Position numbers and translations under genes: made by a program. Shown here in pieces: positions 34,749 through 47,240 of a DNA stretch of 64,000 bases. Under the pieces are notes generated by a model that searched no databases, was not told where the DNA came from, and saw only the letters and a program-made list of their open reading frames with translations. Source of the DNA: Leucogyrophana mollusca (Eukaryota > Basidiomycota > Agaricomycetes > Boletales); assembly GCA_021014945.1 (NCBI GenBank), contig MU266334.1, positions 196,050 to 260,049 on the forward strand, in the 5' to 3' direction. How positions within the stretch are numbered: position 1 is the stretch's first letter; each line of letters opens with the position of its first letter.

Positions 34749-37479
34749 ATGTCGCTTTCATACAAGGGCCATACCGTCGTCGTGACAGGCGCAGGCGGAG
34801 GTTTGGGGAAAGCGTACGTCGCTGTATGGCATCATAGTTTTCATGCTTTGATTTAGCATTGCCGCTCTACAGATATTCTTTGCTCTTTGCGTCTCGTGGT
34901 GCGAATGTCGTCGTTAACGATTTCAACGGCGAAGCTGCTCAGAGAGTCGTTGATGAAATCAAGAAAGGTGCGCCCTTTACCAAAAACATAGCCCTGCAAC
35001 CGGCCCAGTAACATGATTTCACTTCAGCCGGTGGAAATGCGGTTGCAAACACGTCGTCAGTCACAGACGGCGCTGCAGTCATACAGAGTGCCATAAGTGC
35101 ATTCGGAGGTGTTTCTGTCCTCATAAACAATGCCGGAATACTCAGGGATAAAGGGTGAGCGATCGCTCTCCATCGGAGGCTACACAACTCATGTGTCAAG
35201 TAGATTCAAGAACATGTCTGATGCCGAATGGGACTCGGTAATAGCTGTCCACCTCAAAGGGGCATACTCGTGCACCAAAGCTGCCTGGTCGCATTTTCGA
35301 AACCAGAAATTCGGTCGCGTCATCAACACCACCAGTGCTGCAGGCATTTATGGTGAGTATCTCCCACTGCATTGAACAGAAGACACGTATGACCCTTGGG
35401 AACCCACGCAGGCAACTTTGGGCAGGCAAACTATAGCGCAGCCAAGATGGGACTTATAGCCTTCACCAAATCCCTAGCAAGAGAAGGCGCAAAGTACGGT
35501 ATCAGTGCGGTCGCTATCGCACCCGTAAGTTTCTACTTCATCATACTTGCGCTCGTTCAAACCGCATCAATAGGTAGCTGCGTCGGCAATGACGGAAACA
35601 ATCATGCCCCCCGAGATGCTGGCAACTATCAAGGTTAGTCAAGCCGGTCGTTGCCTGCCATCCATCTAAGCTGAAGGTATGTACAGCCGGAATTCGTCGC
35701 CCCATTCGTTGTCGCGGTCTGTCACCCTAATGGACCCAATCCATCTGGCCGCGTCTTCGAGGTTGGCGCAGGCTTCGTCGCTGAGATTCGCTGGGAACGG
35801 AGCAAAGGGACTATCTGGAAAACCGATGCCTCATTCACGCCTTCTGCTGTAGGTTACGCTCGTACGGACTTGTGGAGGTACTAACCTGCCATTCGATAGG
35901 TGAAGCAGAAGTGGTCAGAAGTCACCGATTTCTCAGAGCCTAGATAGTAAGTTACTGTCGTCCCCCTTGTTACAACATCTAAGCATGTGCCTGTGATATA
36001 GTCCAGAATCAGTGTCTGATATGGAGAGCCCCGTGCGTCACCTTTATCTTTCCCTCCCTACACAAAATTGACAGACTTCGTAGCTGGAGATTGCTTCCAC
36101 TCTCCCTCCCAATGCGCAATCTTCACCTCCTGTCCGTTTTGACGGCAAGACCGTGCTCATTACAGGAGCCGGTGCTGGACTTGGACGCGCATATGCTTTG
36201 ATGTATGGCCGTCTCGGCGCAAATGTCGTCGTAAACGACGTCAGCGAGAAGGGAGCGACTGCCGTGTGTGAGGAAATCCGAGCCGGTATGTGTTGTTCAT
36301 TTCCTTCGCAATTTTGGACCACTAGTTTATCTCTGACTTGAATGAAGCTGGGGGCAAAGCAACTCCCGTGATCTGCTCTGCGGAAGACGGTGACGCGATC
36401 GTCAAAGCAGCGCTAGACGCCTTCGGAGGTGTGCACATCCTGGTGGCGAACGCCGGCGTGCTGAGGGACCGGTCATTTGCGGCAATGTCTGAACAGGAGT
36501 GGGATGTGGTCATGGCTGTCCACTTGCGAGGGACATACAAGGTACGTTTAGTATGGAATTGGGGGTGTCTCCTCTTTCTAACTTCTACTTGAAGTGCGCG
36601 AAAGCGGTGTGGCCGATATTCCAGAAACAGAAATACGGCCGTATCGTTACGACGTGTTCGCAAGTCGGCATTTGTAAGTCTCGTGAGCCTGTTCATGTGT
36701 TTGGCGTGCTGATTATGTCGCCCACTGCCCTGAAGACGGAAACTTTGGTCAAACCAATGTACGCTTTCCCAAGACCAATGCCTTTGCTCAGCTAATAAGG
36801 CTCTTTTTAGTACTCATCGGCCAAAGCTGCTATCATGGGTTTCACGAAGACCCTTGGCTTTGAAGGTCGGAAATACAACATCCTTGCGAACGTTATTGCA
36901 CCTTCAGCAGGAACGGCGATGACTATGACAATCTGGTATGCCTTCGGCTCCGTTTTCTTTTCCTCATTAATATTGTCGTGTTTTATCAACGATGAACTCA
37001 GGCCCCAGGAAATGGTTGACGCATTTAAGGTCAGACCGAGTACTTCCAAAGAGAGAAGCATCACCTGACAAAGTTCATAGCCCGACTATATTGCACCTGT
37101 CGTGGGATATTTGACCAGCGAAGACAACACAGAAACAACAGGGAGTCTTTTTGAAATCTCAGGGGGCTGGGCGGCACAGACACGCTGGCAGCGGGCGGGC
37201 GGGCACGGTTTCCCCGCGAACAAGCCGCTCACCCCAGAGGATATCATCGCGAAGTGGGATGTGTTCACGAACTTCGGTGCGTCCGCGTGCCTCCCCACAT
37301 TCTATATGGAAGTGCTGATGTGATCGAACAATACAGATGACGGCCGCGCGACGAATCCGGCGACGTCTGCAGAGGGCATGCAGCAGATAATGAGTAATTC
37401 GGAGAATACGGTGTCATTGGTTGACTCAGCGGTTGAGGCCGTGAAAGACGTTGGAAAGGCTCTCAAAGCGAAATTGTAG
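34749..37479 (+). CDS. FOX2: Peroxisomal multifunctional enzyme with two dehydrogenase domains, no hydratase domain
   Basis: A many-exon gene (about 17) with readable junctions, roughly 640 residues. The first SDR domain has the NAD-binding [43 protein letters not shown] (Ser-Tyr-Lys site) and [14 protein letters not shown]. After a linker ([16 protein letters not shown]) the second SDR domain has [28 protein letters not shown], and [18 protein letters not shown]. This doublet is typical of fungal MFE-2, which dehydrogenates (3R)-hydroxyacyl-CoA in peroxisomes. The usual C-terminal hydratase-2 (hot-dog) domain is missing: after [14 protein letters not shown] the protein ends in KALKAKL, with AKL a PTS1 signal. 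It cannot hydrate enoyl-CoA itself, so a separate hydratase is needed. Confidence 0.92.
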
Positions 37480-38014
37480 GCTAGATTGACAGATATTGAG
37501 TTGCAGTCTTTTCTCCCCCGTCGTGATCAAGGCACGATAGCAGGACCGCTCGTTTAAATCCTGCGTTCGCGTCTTTTCCAGGTACAGTACAGATTTTCAC
37601 GTACGCGATGGAACCGTGATGAGCACACCCTCGTCTACTGTGGACGCCGTTATCCAACTGAGTTGAAGAGTCTGGATATATGTAAGCCCGGAGCTCACCA
37701 AAGGGGAGGGTAACCTCAGTTCCATATGCCATATGCTACAAGAGGGACAGACAGCGTTTGTGCCTCGTATTTTTTTTTCCGTCCTGGTCTTTGAGCAACG
37801 TTGCCGTGTCAACCAGAAACGTCTGTGCGGGCAGTATGACAGGGGTTGAATGTCGCACTTTCGACAGCGGCCGGAGCTGGTGCCTCAGCTACCTAGCTCA
37901 TATATCTGGACGGATAAGGCGAACTGTGCATCGTGCAAAATCCCCACCCTCAGGTAGTACCGGTCGCCTCGATTCCTTTAAGCCCGAGCATTGACCGTCG
38001 CCTAGCTCAGCATT
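37480..38014. other. Intergenic with promoter of the second secreted-protein gene
   Basis: A TATA-like 'catatatctgg' lies at about 37899, roughly 115 bp before the ATG at 38015, the same spacing as in the paralogue at 2421. Nothing else seen. Confidence 0.45.
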
Positions 38015-38495
38015 ATGTGGTTCAAGAATTCCTACGCCATGCTTACCCTTCTCGCGGCAACTGCTGCGTCGGCGAAGGACGCGGACGTCAGCAAGCGCTC
38101 GACATCGCCATGGACGTTGAAGTTATACGCCGGAGTTGATTACAATTCCCAAGGCTCGGGAGTACTCGACGAGAACACTTTCACAGGGAGCTTGAGCTCT
38201 GGGGGCAAGTCAAAATGCTACACCTACGAAAATGGCCTCACGGATATAGAGTCCATCCAATTCACCGCCGGGAGTTCCTTTACACTGCATTTCTACAAGA
38301 GCCATGGCTGCACCGGAGTTCGTAAGTGTGGTTCCCTATTTTTTTTTGACGGTGACCTCACCTACTCCGCCGTTGTGATCGAGCGTAGAGTCCGACAACT
38401 ACGGCACTTTCAGCGACCCGAACACCGTGAGCAGTGGACAGTTTTACAAGCTTGGAGGAGCTATGCCAGAGTCGTGGCAGATAACTAGATCCTAA
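38015..38495 (+). CDS. Small secreted protein, paralogue of the 2421 gene
   Basis: Two exons (38015-38321, 38389-38495) give 137 residues. A signal peptide (MLTLLAATAASA) is followed by a Lys-Arg Kex2-type site (VSKRSTSPW). Mature motifs match the family: PWTLKLYAGVDYNSQGSG, GKSKCYTYENGLTDIESIQF, TLHFYKSHGCTGV and the tail SSGQFYKLGGAMPESWQI. Two Cys remain in the mature part. The ATG at 38039 would also give a complete signal peptide. The intron after the Cys-Thr-Gly motif falls at the same place as in the 25165 pseudogene. Function unknown; secretion is the firm prediction. Confidence 0.8.
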
Positions 38496-39868
38496 GTGAC
38501 GGTGGACGTTGGCGCAATAGGCTCATACTGTAACGGACCGCTCGAATAAACGAGAATTTAAGCAACAGATAGCGAATCAATCTGTGGATTCGAACGGGCG
38601 TATCGAGCCCCCGGCACAGCAAGATGTGAAGCACACCTGGGGCCGACATAGTAAAGCTCAGGGTACGATGATTGTGGATGGCAGATGATAGAAAGGTGCC
38701 ACGTGACATGACGCGTCGCGTCTGGCGCATGCTGGAAAAGGCTTCGAGGGTCAGATTTGTACATGGTCGTTTGATCATTCTTCACGGTCAAATCGACAAA
38801 CCGTGTTGAAGAAATAGTCCACCCTCCAGATGAATGACCATACCGCTCATTAAGATCCATCTCCAAACCCAATGATGTCTATGCATGCGACGCAGCTTGA
38901 GGAGCACATAAGTGGCACTGCTTCATTCCGTAGCCAGCATGGTCTGTGATCGCCAATTGATCTACATCATTCACATTGAATCTTGAGTGCTTGAGCCGGG
39001 AGACCCAGGTGCTAAACTCACGTCTGAAGCTTGACACCGCTAAAACTCACCGGACATACGATGTGAGTTCTCGAAAAACCTTATGAATTTATGTAGACTT
39101 CCCGGTTATCTCTTCTGTCACTCATTACAGTCTGTGAACGCTTCCCTATCATCGTCCACGGACACCAGCTCAAATAAAGATGCTTTTCATATTGGTCCCC
39201 TTCATCGTGCCGCGAACTTCATAGATGTCTGTGTCCACTAGGGGCACACCTACCCGAAGCTTGGAACCTGGGAAGCCAGAGTCCCAGCCCCTACCAAATT
39301 GCGACACCGGCTTGAGGTCGAATCACTGCAGATGGGTTGTCCGGGTCTTGGAGATTAACTGCCAGCTGTGTCGTCTTCGTAATAAGGGGGAGGAACCATC
39401 GAAAGCGGTGTCTAGAAGGAGATCACAGTACACGAGAATCTTCTAGGTCTCCCTCGCAGGACGCGAAATACCGAGCGAGAAGGCGGCGAAAAATCGATGA
39501 GGTCCACGACCCAAGCCGGTCAGGGTGAGGGATACACTTCCGGTAGACGTTCCCGCAATAAACTCGCGCAATGGTCTGGAGTATGATAGCCCTACATCGT
39601 TCATTCGTTGTTGATGCGAAGCTGCAACATGCAGTTCCTTCATCCAGCTCCGAAAGGTGGTGGCGGGTGAAAGACAGGCTCGACCAAGCTGCGGCATCCT
39701 CTGTAAGGAATAAAGGTTGAGCGAATCTCGAGCAAATAGACCGTTGGCGGTATAATTACGAGGATTGTAAGATGCTTGTCGTGGAGTATGGTAAGCTGTT
39801 AACGTTTACTAACATAGAATGTCCATTTCAGATTTGTTGGTCCCAAATTCCCACGAACACCTACACCG
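38496..39868. other. Intergenic
   Basis: 1.37 kb without a supported gene. Short open frames at 38558-38872 (minus) and 39225-39528 (plus) show no family motif. Confidence 0.45.
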
Positions 39869-40327
39869 ATGTCTTCATCACGGTCAGTCGAGGACACATA
39901 TGAGACACAGAATGACCAACGACTGGACGAGCTACACTCAAAGATACGAACACTGAGAGGTGTAAATAAAACAATATACCCGTCTGTCTCTCTTACTGAT
40001 AAAATTTCCTTACAGGTTACTACAGACATCTACGACGATGCCGAGCGGCAAAACCTTACTCTCGATGACACTGTGCGCCACGCCTTTCCTTCGTTGTCCC
40101 CGACTCCTCGTAGAAGGCTGAACAAGTTGTAGGGAAATGCCTTCACGTCTTTTGGTACATCGCTCGCCCAGTCCTCTCGGCGTGCAGGGCAGGCATTCGG
40201 GCTGAGTGGCCACGGCGGCATCAGGCAGACGCGCATCATCCTCTACATCGTTGCTGGCTTTTTGGCCCTCTGGATTATGTGGAAGATGTCGGGGTTCTGG
40301 TGGAAAGCGCCTATCGAACAACCTTAG
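39869..40327 (+). CDS. BET1: BET1-like SNARE
   Basis: Three exons (39869-39961, 40016-40072, 40133-40327) give 345 nt, 114 residues. The SNARE helix is QNDQRLDELHSKIRTLRG, then VTTDIYDDAERQNLTLDDT. A short juxtamembrane stretch (FGLSGHGGIRQTR) precedes one C-terminal membrane anchor (IILYIVAGFLALWIMWKM). This is the standard layout of Bet1/Sft1-type Qc-SNAREs acting in ER-Golgi or intra-Golgi fusion. No N-terminal extension. Sft1-like identity cannot be excluded. Confidence 0.88.
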
Positions 40328-41217
40328 ATGCATGACTCGTACTCGTCTGCTCTACAACTCCACCACATTTCCGCAGAACTGGTTCTGAGACGTGCAGATT
40401 TGGGACCCTGTCCGGCACTTATTTGGTTAATAGATAATATTGTAGCATTTGAAATGCTGCCCTGGGCAAGCTTACTCATGTGAGTGTCCTCTCCAACCAT
40501 CGGTTGACCCCAGACAAGGACTCCAGGCCTCAGTACTCCCAAGAACAGCTAACAGGCGGCGGAAATTAGCAAGCGACGCGAGGGTATTTGGTGGCGAATC
40601 GCGTGCTGCTGTTTATCACGAAGGTGGGCAATAGGTGGGCAAACTCTCCGAATCAGAGTCAATGATCCGATTACTTACCTTTTCCAGGCTTGTCAGCGTC
40701 GATTGTGGATTCAACTTCAGGTAGAGGGTTTGGTGACTGTCATCCCGTTATCAAAACATGCTATTTCAGGTTGTCGATGCTTGGCTTGAGGCTCGATCCT
40801 GATTACCCGCTAATGCTCCCAGAGGCACTCATCGCAAATGGCAACTAGGTTTACACAATTCTATAACTTTCCGGCATTGCGGTCACGAACAATCGCTGCT
40901 CCGTCTCACATACTCGAGGGCACCGATCAATACGTATTGCTCAGAGCACCCTGTCAACGAGGCTGAAGTTCCGCTAACTTCGCCATCAATAGTCGGTACA
41001 TTGTTTCCTCGATCTGACACGCCACGATCGGTCTAACTTTGTCGCTTGATACGGTGGTGGTAACTCGACAAGGTGAAAGTGCAGCTCCGTGTGAACAATC
41101 AACGAGCAGTACAATGTTGCAACGTTGTACAAGTAATGTAGGACTATGGGGTACAACAACAATGATACGTACTACATGGATGATATACAGACGTCAGCCA
41201 ATGCAAAGACAGTAGAA
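40328..41217. other. Convergent intergenic region
   Basis: 890 bp between the BET1 stop and the terpene synthase stop. No gene or repeat recognised. Confidence 0.45.
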
Positions 41218-42318
41218 TTACAACTTGACGAGGCGTGTTTTCCTGACTTCTTCGTACGCAGGCCCAAAATACCTCTGGGTCTCGAAGCTCCACTCCATAT
41301 TTGCGACTACCCATTGTCCCAGTGCGTCGAAATAGCGTTCCAAATCTGCGTCAAGGGCAGCACCCCACGAACGCATGTTTTTTCTCCCCTCGAAATACCT
41401 ATCCATGAGTTTCCTGAACTCGACCCCGACGTAATCGGATGCAGTCTGGAGATCCATCCCGCACTCGTGCATCAATATCGTGACGATGTTACTGCCGCCG
41501 TGACCCTTTCCATGCTCCATCTTAAACGAATAGACATCCTGATTAAAATAAGGTGAGTCCACGGAGCACCCGATGCGTTTCCAAACACGTACATTTGACC
41601 ACCAGATCATATCGCTGGCGGCGTAATATACCTTCATAAAGGTAGCGTCTTCAAATAGTTCATCGGGCAGATCAATTTCGAGGCCAAACTCGGCGAAGTC
41701 AAATGAGATGTGGTTGGCGCTGTTGTTGCGACGAAGAGTGGGATAGGACGCAAGGTCAAGGATTTCGCGCTTGTCGCGAAGCTCAGCTTCTAAAACGAAG
41801 GCGTCGATGTAGTCTTGGGCGTGTTTCATGAAACGTTTTGCAGAGCGAGGGCCCAGCTTTTCAACGAAGCGAATTCGGAAGCTGAGAGACGATCAGGCAC
41901 GATTCTGCGACAAGGCGAAGGAAGACTCTTACTCTTTGGTGAGGTCGGCCAACGGTGAATTATCGTCAAAGTTAGGGTCTTTCAGGCAGTTGACGAAAAG
42001 ATCGCCTGTTTTCCTGGCGCCGGGCCCGTTCAGGTCGTCGCTGATCTCGTCAATCATCCACAGGAGATTGAGGCAGTCGCAGCAAGTCCTGAACTTTTCG
42101 TGACTAACATATGGGAAGGCGCGTGCTGACAGGAGTTCGCTGTTTGTCTTGTCGAAAATATTGCGCTGCCTCTCGGTGAACACATCATAGGCATTGATCC
42201 AAGCCTTAGACGCGGCCCCGATGGCCTTGTAATCGCCAGGGAATATAACGCCCTTCCTCAAAGGACAGGAGGCGAAGAGGTTAGGAAGGTAGAATTGTGA
42301 TGATTCAATGCTTTGCAT
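41218..42318 (-). CDS. Sesquiterpene synthase (class I terpene cyclase) 1
   Basis: Three exons (42318-41933, 41881-41593, 41538-41218) give 996 nt, 331 residues. The metal-binding aspartate motif is the variant DEISDD in LLWMIDEISDDLNG. The NSE/DTE-type motif is NDVYSFKMEHGKGHGGSN, and the conserved C-terminal Arg-Tyr pair is in ETQRYFG. These ligate three magnesium ions and the diphosphate of farnesyl diphosphate. Intron positions match exactly those of the second synthase at 62183 (exon 2 is 289 nt in both). Product cannot be read from sequence; muurolol/cubebol-type cyclases of mushrooms share these motifs. No cytochrome P450 is adjacent. Confidence 0.93.
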
Positions 42319-45300
42319 AGCGGTGATGAGGGAGTGTGGGAGGTGAGCTATTCGTTCAACAAAAAAAGTACTTGCAATTTATGTGTGCTGGATGGCCTCT
42401 AGCCGTATTTGACGTTTCCAGCCATGCACGAGTCGATTGTTGGAAGCCCGTATCAGGGTATGCTTCCGAGGCAATATTCTGATCAGCGCGCTACTTGGAC
42501 AGAGGCGATATGCAGTTCTGAAAAAATCATACCGAGCGCCACCCAGGGCCGCATCATAACATGTAGCCGTACCTTTGGATCGATTTTACCTTTGAAGAGC
42601 AAGTAAAAAGGGACGTTACATACACGTTGTCGGAAAGTAAGGGACCCACGAAATAACGCGTGTTGACACATACGTATGTACATGACACGTTGGTAGATTG
42701 ATCCGGTGTTCGACATCGCGTCGACAGAGGACAAGGAGTGTAGGTGTAGTTTGCTGATCTATTGCGTGGCGTTCGCTGGATGGCATAGATCTTTGATGTC
42801 GCTGGCGGGATCAACCGAAATCCAGCTTAAATCAACATATCCTCGAGAAGGAAAGGTCGCAGGTCACTTGTTTACGTCGTGAATTGGGATGCCGACCAGG
42901 AAACTCTCGGCGTCCACTGATTTAAAATCGACATAAGGTGGTAACTCGGCGCGGGAGGTGACTATTGCTGATATCGCCCGAAGCAGACATAGGACACATC
43001 AGAGCCGAGAAGCTCGCTCGATTGGTGAAAAACAATAGCATGGCCGCTCTTCAAGTCAGACAAGCTGACCAGACAGACGATCGAGGAAGGCGCAAACGGC
43101 TGATCTGATGGAAAATGTGGAACGCCGCCTCGGAATCACGAAAACGTGTCGGCACTTGATATGTCTACTGGTCAGTCAGATCATGCGAGTATCCACAAGT
43201 GCGCCGCCTAGACAATCGGAGGAACGCGCAAACATTAGGACATCGCTTGCCATCAGTGATCCAGGGCCTCTAGACGCTGTAAATGAGGGTGTGCTAAAAC
43301 ACACAAAGGAAGCAAATTCACCGTCAAAACATGGGATCTTGCCGCCCGCGTGATCTTATCAGTGGAATGTGACCGCGGCCAGAGCTAACAAAGACAATTA
43401 GAATGATGTCAAGAAAGTCCGGCCCATACCTGGCGCGGTGGCGGCGGGTGGAAAGTCACATCAGGGCTGAGGAACCAAAGCATAGCACGAAATGGATGAA
43501 CAAGGCGGCGCAGCACCAACAGATCGTAGGCGCCATCAACGAAGCTGAAAGGGGATTCAGGATATCGTACGAATACCACGAGAGGGTTGGTCGCAGCCGT
43601 AGAATATGATCTAAATTGAGATGAATGAGCATATTACATGTAATGGATGGGTAATGTGGTTGTTTGGATACCCACAGTGATGATCAGATGATCCCGAAAG
43701 TTACGATACAACTTATGAGGTTACCTGCCTTACATCGACTTTGCTGCTGCGTCATCCCGCGCAGCCGACTGTAAAATTCTCCCCCTCTCTGCAGTCCATC
43801 AATAGCAGCATTTGGTTGCGAAATCACCGATATAAACGTGGACGTACTGACGCTGATCAGTCTTCCCTTCACTGTGCTGACCACTGGCGGATAAGCCGGG
43901 TTTTGAATCACGTACACGGCACTTGCCGTGTAAACATATGAGCAAGGTTTCGTTCATGGTTGCGTAGGGCCTAGTCTCCTGTAGATGACCTGATAAGAGG
44001 GAGTTGTGAAAGCTATCGCGAGCGCCTCATCGTAAGTAATCCGAAAAGTGCGGCAAATCAATTCGAGCTATTCTGGCCTCTTGACCGTCCCCAAATGCAC
44101 GCGATACGAGCTAACGTAGGGGTGCTTTTCAGTACAACAGCACTCACAACAAAGAGCGTATGCGGGTTGACAGACGCCGCATCAGTCAAGCCCTCTTAAC
44201 CAGTTTAGACAATCTGAGATACAAGCAAGTGTAGGTCAGGCTATCAGACCCAATGGTTGATAATTGATTACTCTACCTGAGCCAAACGATCGCAGGACTA
44301 AGGAATTCGACCAATCCATTCCAAGTACTCGTCCGTGTTGCTGTCAATCGCAAGATTAGATTTGTCGCAGGGAGTTGTGGTAATTATGTGGCAACATTGA
44401 TTGAAAATCGAATGGTACCCGCAAACCAGCTAGCCACTACGGAGTAGAAGTTTGGAATGAACACAAGGTGGGTGGAATCTACTGATGGGCCGCAGTTAAT
44501 GCCTGGGCATCGGCCTTGAATGCAGACCCCGTGTACGGCAGTTCCATCAGGTCTGGCGGCGATCCTGCGAGATTACTTGGTTTCTAACGACCCGGTGCCA
44601 AATGACGTCCAACGAGGTACAAACGCGCACCCGAGTATGTCCTCGAGGCAAAAGTGAGGCAGCAATCGACAGCACTGCGCCACACCCGCGGTACTTTGAC
44701 AACACACCCGAAAAAAAAAAAAAACCTGAAAGTAAAATCCGCGACACACGCCAAGAAGACGACAGCTCGACACTTCTAGAAACAAGCTTCGGCTCAGGCT
44801 CTTGCGTGAGGCGACAGACGAGCCTTTGGGAGCCAGACGGTGGCGGCGCAAGGTGGTAGGACATATCATTGGATCCAAAAGCTAGGGCAGAAGGAAACAT
44901 CGATAATTGTAAATGGCTTAAGTTTCTTGTTCGTTTCTCGTCCTGTATAAGAGACCGAACGATAGGACTGGAGTCCCGCTTTATTAAGACCGGACTGCCA
45001 CCCAGGATCCGGCAGGAGAGACGGGGCCGAGTTTCTGCAATGTACTACTCCTTCAAGCATACCTAGGTCTGCGATAGCTCACCTTAACTTCGCTTCCACG
45101 CGTCTTGGATATGTTTGAGGACCAGCTCTAGGTTTTTATTAGAATGGATAGACCAAAAACCGACCGTTTACAATGGGTTCCGCCCGCCTTATATATGAAG
45201 AGTGTTCGTTCTCATCGAAAGCACGTTAGTAGGAGAACAAGCTGTATGATCGAGGTCTGTCGCTATGGATAAGTGATAGCGGTTGTACCAGTATGCCGAA

Positions 45301-45472
45301 CACCTTCCCATCGAACGACCTGCCCTGAACACAAATTTCATAGGGGACGTGGCACTCATACAAAGTCAAACAAGTTTCTAGGAGGAGCTCGTTACGGTCG
45401 ACATCCTCACCATCATTATTATAACCTCGACAGAGTATTCACCGGTCTTTGGTCTCTGATTTATTGCCCAGC
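42319..45472. other. Long gene-free stretch
   Basis: 3.15 kb without a convincing gene, the longest such gap in the window. Frames are short, and 44547-44900 (minus) has no recognisable motif. I see no transposase or reverse transcriptase motif and no terminal repeats. It may contain decayed elements beyond recognition by eye. Confidence 0.5.
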
Positions 45473-46627
45473 ATGCGTCTGCACTTCTATTTCGCGAGCG
45501 CCCTTTCTCTCTCTGCCCTGTTGTTGTCAAGTTCTGCGAGTTCGTCATTCGGTTTCTTCAAAGCCTTTCGCGAGACTAACAGTGTGTAATAAAGGCGCAC
45601 AAGAATCGTCTGAGCCACAAATTTTGGTGCAAGCATCGTTTCCAGAGAGCAACCCGTTCGGTCGTATGCACTCTTATTCTCTGCTCGGTGGATTTCCGCG
45701 CTCACGTGTCTGCAACCACAGACGTCGTCAATGGCGAGCAAAATCAGCTCATCCTTGTCGTCGAGAACAAGTCGGACAAGAATGTGACGCTTCAGACTGT
45801 AGCAGGCTCGTTCCATCACCCAGAGACGAATGCTCTTGTGAAGAACGTACGTCATGTGTCTCCTTACCAGGAAGTGGTTTTGCTGACACGGTATGGAGAG
45901 TAGACGACTTCATTGTCGTATGGGCTGCGCTTGCTTGAGGGATCTAAATTGCAGATTCCGTATACATTCCACAGCGAGTGAGTTGCCTCGCACTCTTCCG
46001 TGAAACTGGTCAACTGACGACCTATAGGTACAAGGTATGTGATAGCATGTGGACATAAGGAACGTCAGTCCTAACAAAGGTGATAGCCAGGCGATTTGCG
46101 CCTGAATATATGGCTAGAGCACAGTGCCGATGTTGGTCTACCAGTTTTCTCGTGTCTTTTATTTTCTCACGTCCACCCACTGTAGGATGAAAAGTACCGT
46201 GTGACGGCGTACGACTCCATCGTCACCATTGTCGAACCAGAGTCCTCATTCCTTGATTTCAAACTGTGGGCTCTTCTCTATATATTCGTCATGAGTGCTT
46301 ACCGTCTTCAAACTCCACAGTATTTCCACCTACTTGATTGTTCTCGCTCTCCTTGGTGGTGCTTCCTACTTCGCCTACTTGACGTACGTTCCGCAAACCA
46401 AGAACAAACGCCGAAAAACGCGTGCTGCTCCCTCCGAAGTTAGTGCGCCGGTCACTGTTACTGCAACTGGATCAGGCGGTTATCAGGAGGAGTGGATTCC
46501 CGAGCATCATTTGAAGAAGACGAAAGTTAGCAAAGCCAAGCCTGCTGGCGTTCTGAGCAGCGGGGACGAGTTGAGCGGTGGAGAGGTTAGTGGAGCAGAG
46601 GGGAAGAAAAGGAAGGCCCGCAAGTGA
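45473..46627 (+). CDS. Translocon-associated protein alpha (TRAP-alpha/IRC22-like)
   Basis: The signal peptide exon (MRLHFYFASALSLSALLL, cleavage at ASA) joins after a GT-AG intron to QESSEPQILVQASFPESNPF. Next come DVVNGEQNQLILVVENKSDK and LQTVAGSFHHPETNALVKN (lumenal beta-sandwich), IPYTFHSEYK, PGDLRLNIWLEHS and KYRVTAYDSIVTIVEPES. A membrane helix (TYLIVLALLGGASYFAYL) and a Lys-rich cytosolic tail (KTKNKRRKTRAAPS, ending KKRKARK) complete it. TRAP-alpha sits at the Sec61 channel. About seven exons. The segment between ALVKN (45848) and IPYTF (about 45955) is uncertain: direct joining keeps the frame but omits about 15 residues usual in the family. Confidence 0.85.
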
Positions 46628-46834
46628 TCGTAGGGACTTTCTGAGGGTTGGGACCAAAACTCTTGTCTGCATTCCGTGTTCTCGTGGATAGCGAAGTGCG
46701 CCTCGTTTTTATTTAGGAGGGCGGTATTTAATCTCCCGCAGCACCGAACGTAGTGAGGGCCTCGGGGAACAGCAGTATGCTTGACAAAGCATGTTGTCAG
46801 GATAAGTCTAAAGCGTCTTCTGCGTCTAAAGATG

Positions 46835-47240
46835 CTATACGTCTATTTTCTTGTATCCTTTCACCTGTATATACACGAAAGAGACCAAGTCAATGACTCC
46901 CTCGTCAAAGTAGAGTGATGACCCAAGACAGACCTTGTTCTCCTGCAGCATCTTCGAGTACTTCTCCGCTAGCCACCTGCAATTCTCCAGATGGTTGACG
47001 CTCTCATATCTCTGGCATTTCACGAGCTCGTCGCGCACCAGACGTGCCTCCATAGCCTTGACCCAGGATTCACGCACGAAGTCTTCGCGCTCCTGGAGCC
47101 TCGCTGAGCAGCATTTATTTGAGCGATGGATAACATGGGTGGAAGAAAGAAAAACCACCTTTCATGAGATCTGCTTTCTCTGGGTCTGCATGGTCGAACA
47201 TGGTGAGCGTCGGAAAGGTTGTTTGGTCTTTGTTTGCCAT
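46835..47240 (-). CDS. NADH:ubiquinone oxidoreductase NDUFB10/PDSW-type subunit
   Basis: Three exons (47240-47159, 47103-46934, 46864-46835) give 282 nt, 93 residues. The sequence runs MFDHADPEKADLMKARLQER, then EARLVRDELVKCQRYESVNH, ENCRWLAEKYSKML and ends VKGYKKIDV. The spaced Cys residues and the NH..NCRWLAEKY block are typical of the fungal 12 kDa accessory subunit of complex I (NDUFB10-like), which is imported into the intermembrane space and disulfide-bonded. The last intron has no stop in frame, so a longer 107-codon readthrough is possible but breaks the conserved end. Confidence 0.87.

Noticed and set aside
44547..44900. Minus-strand 117-codon frame with a hydrophobic Phe run
   Set aside because: The Phe run is the antisense of a poly-A tract (44704-44715), and nothing else supports a gene.
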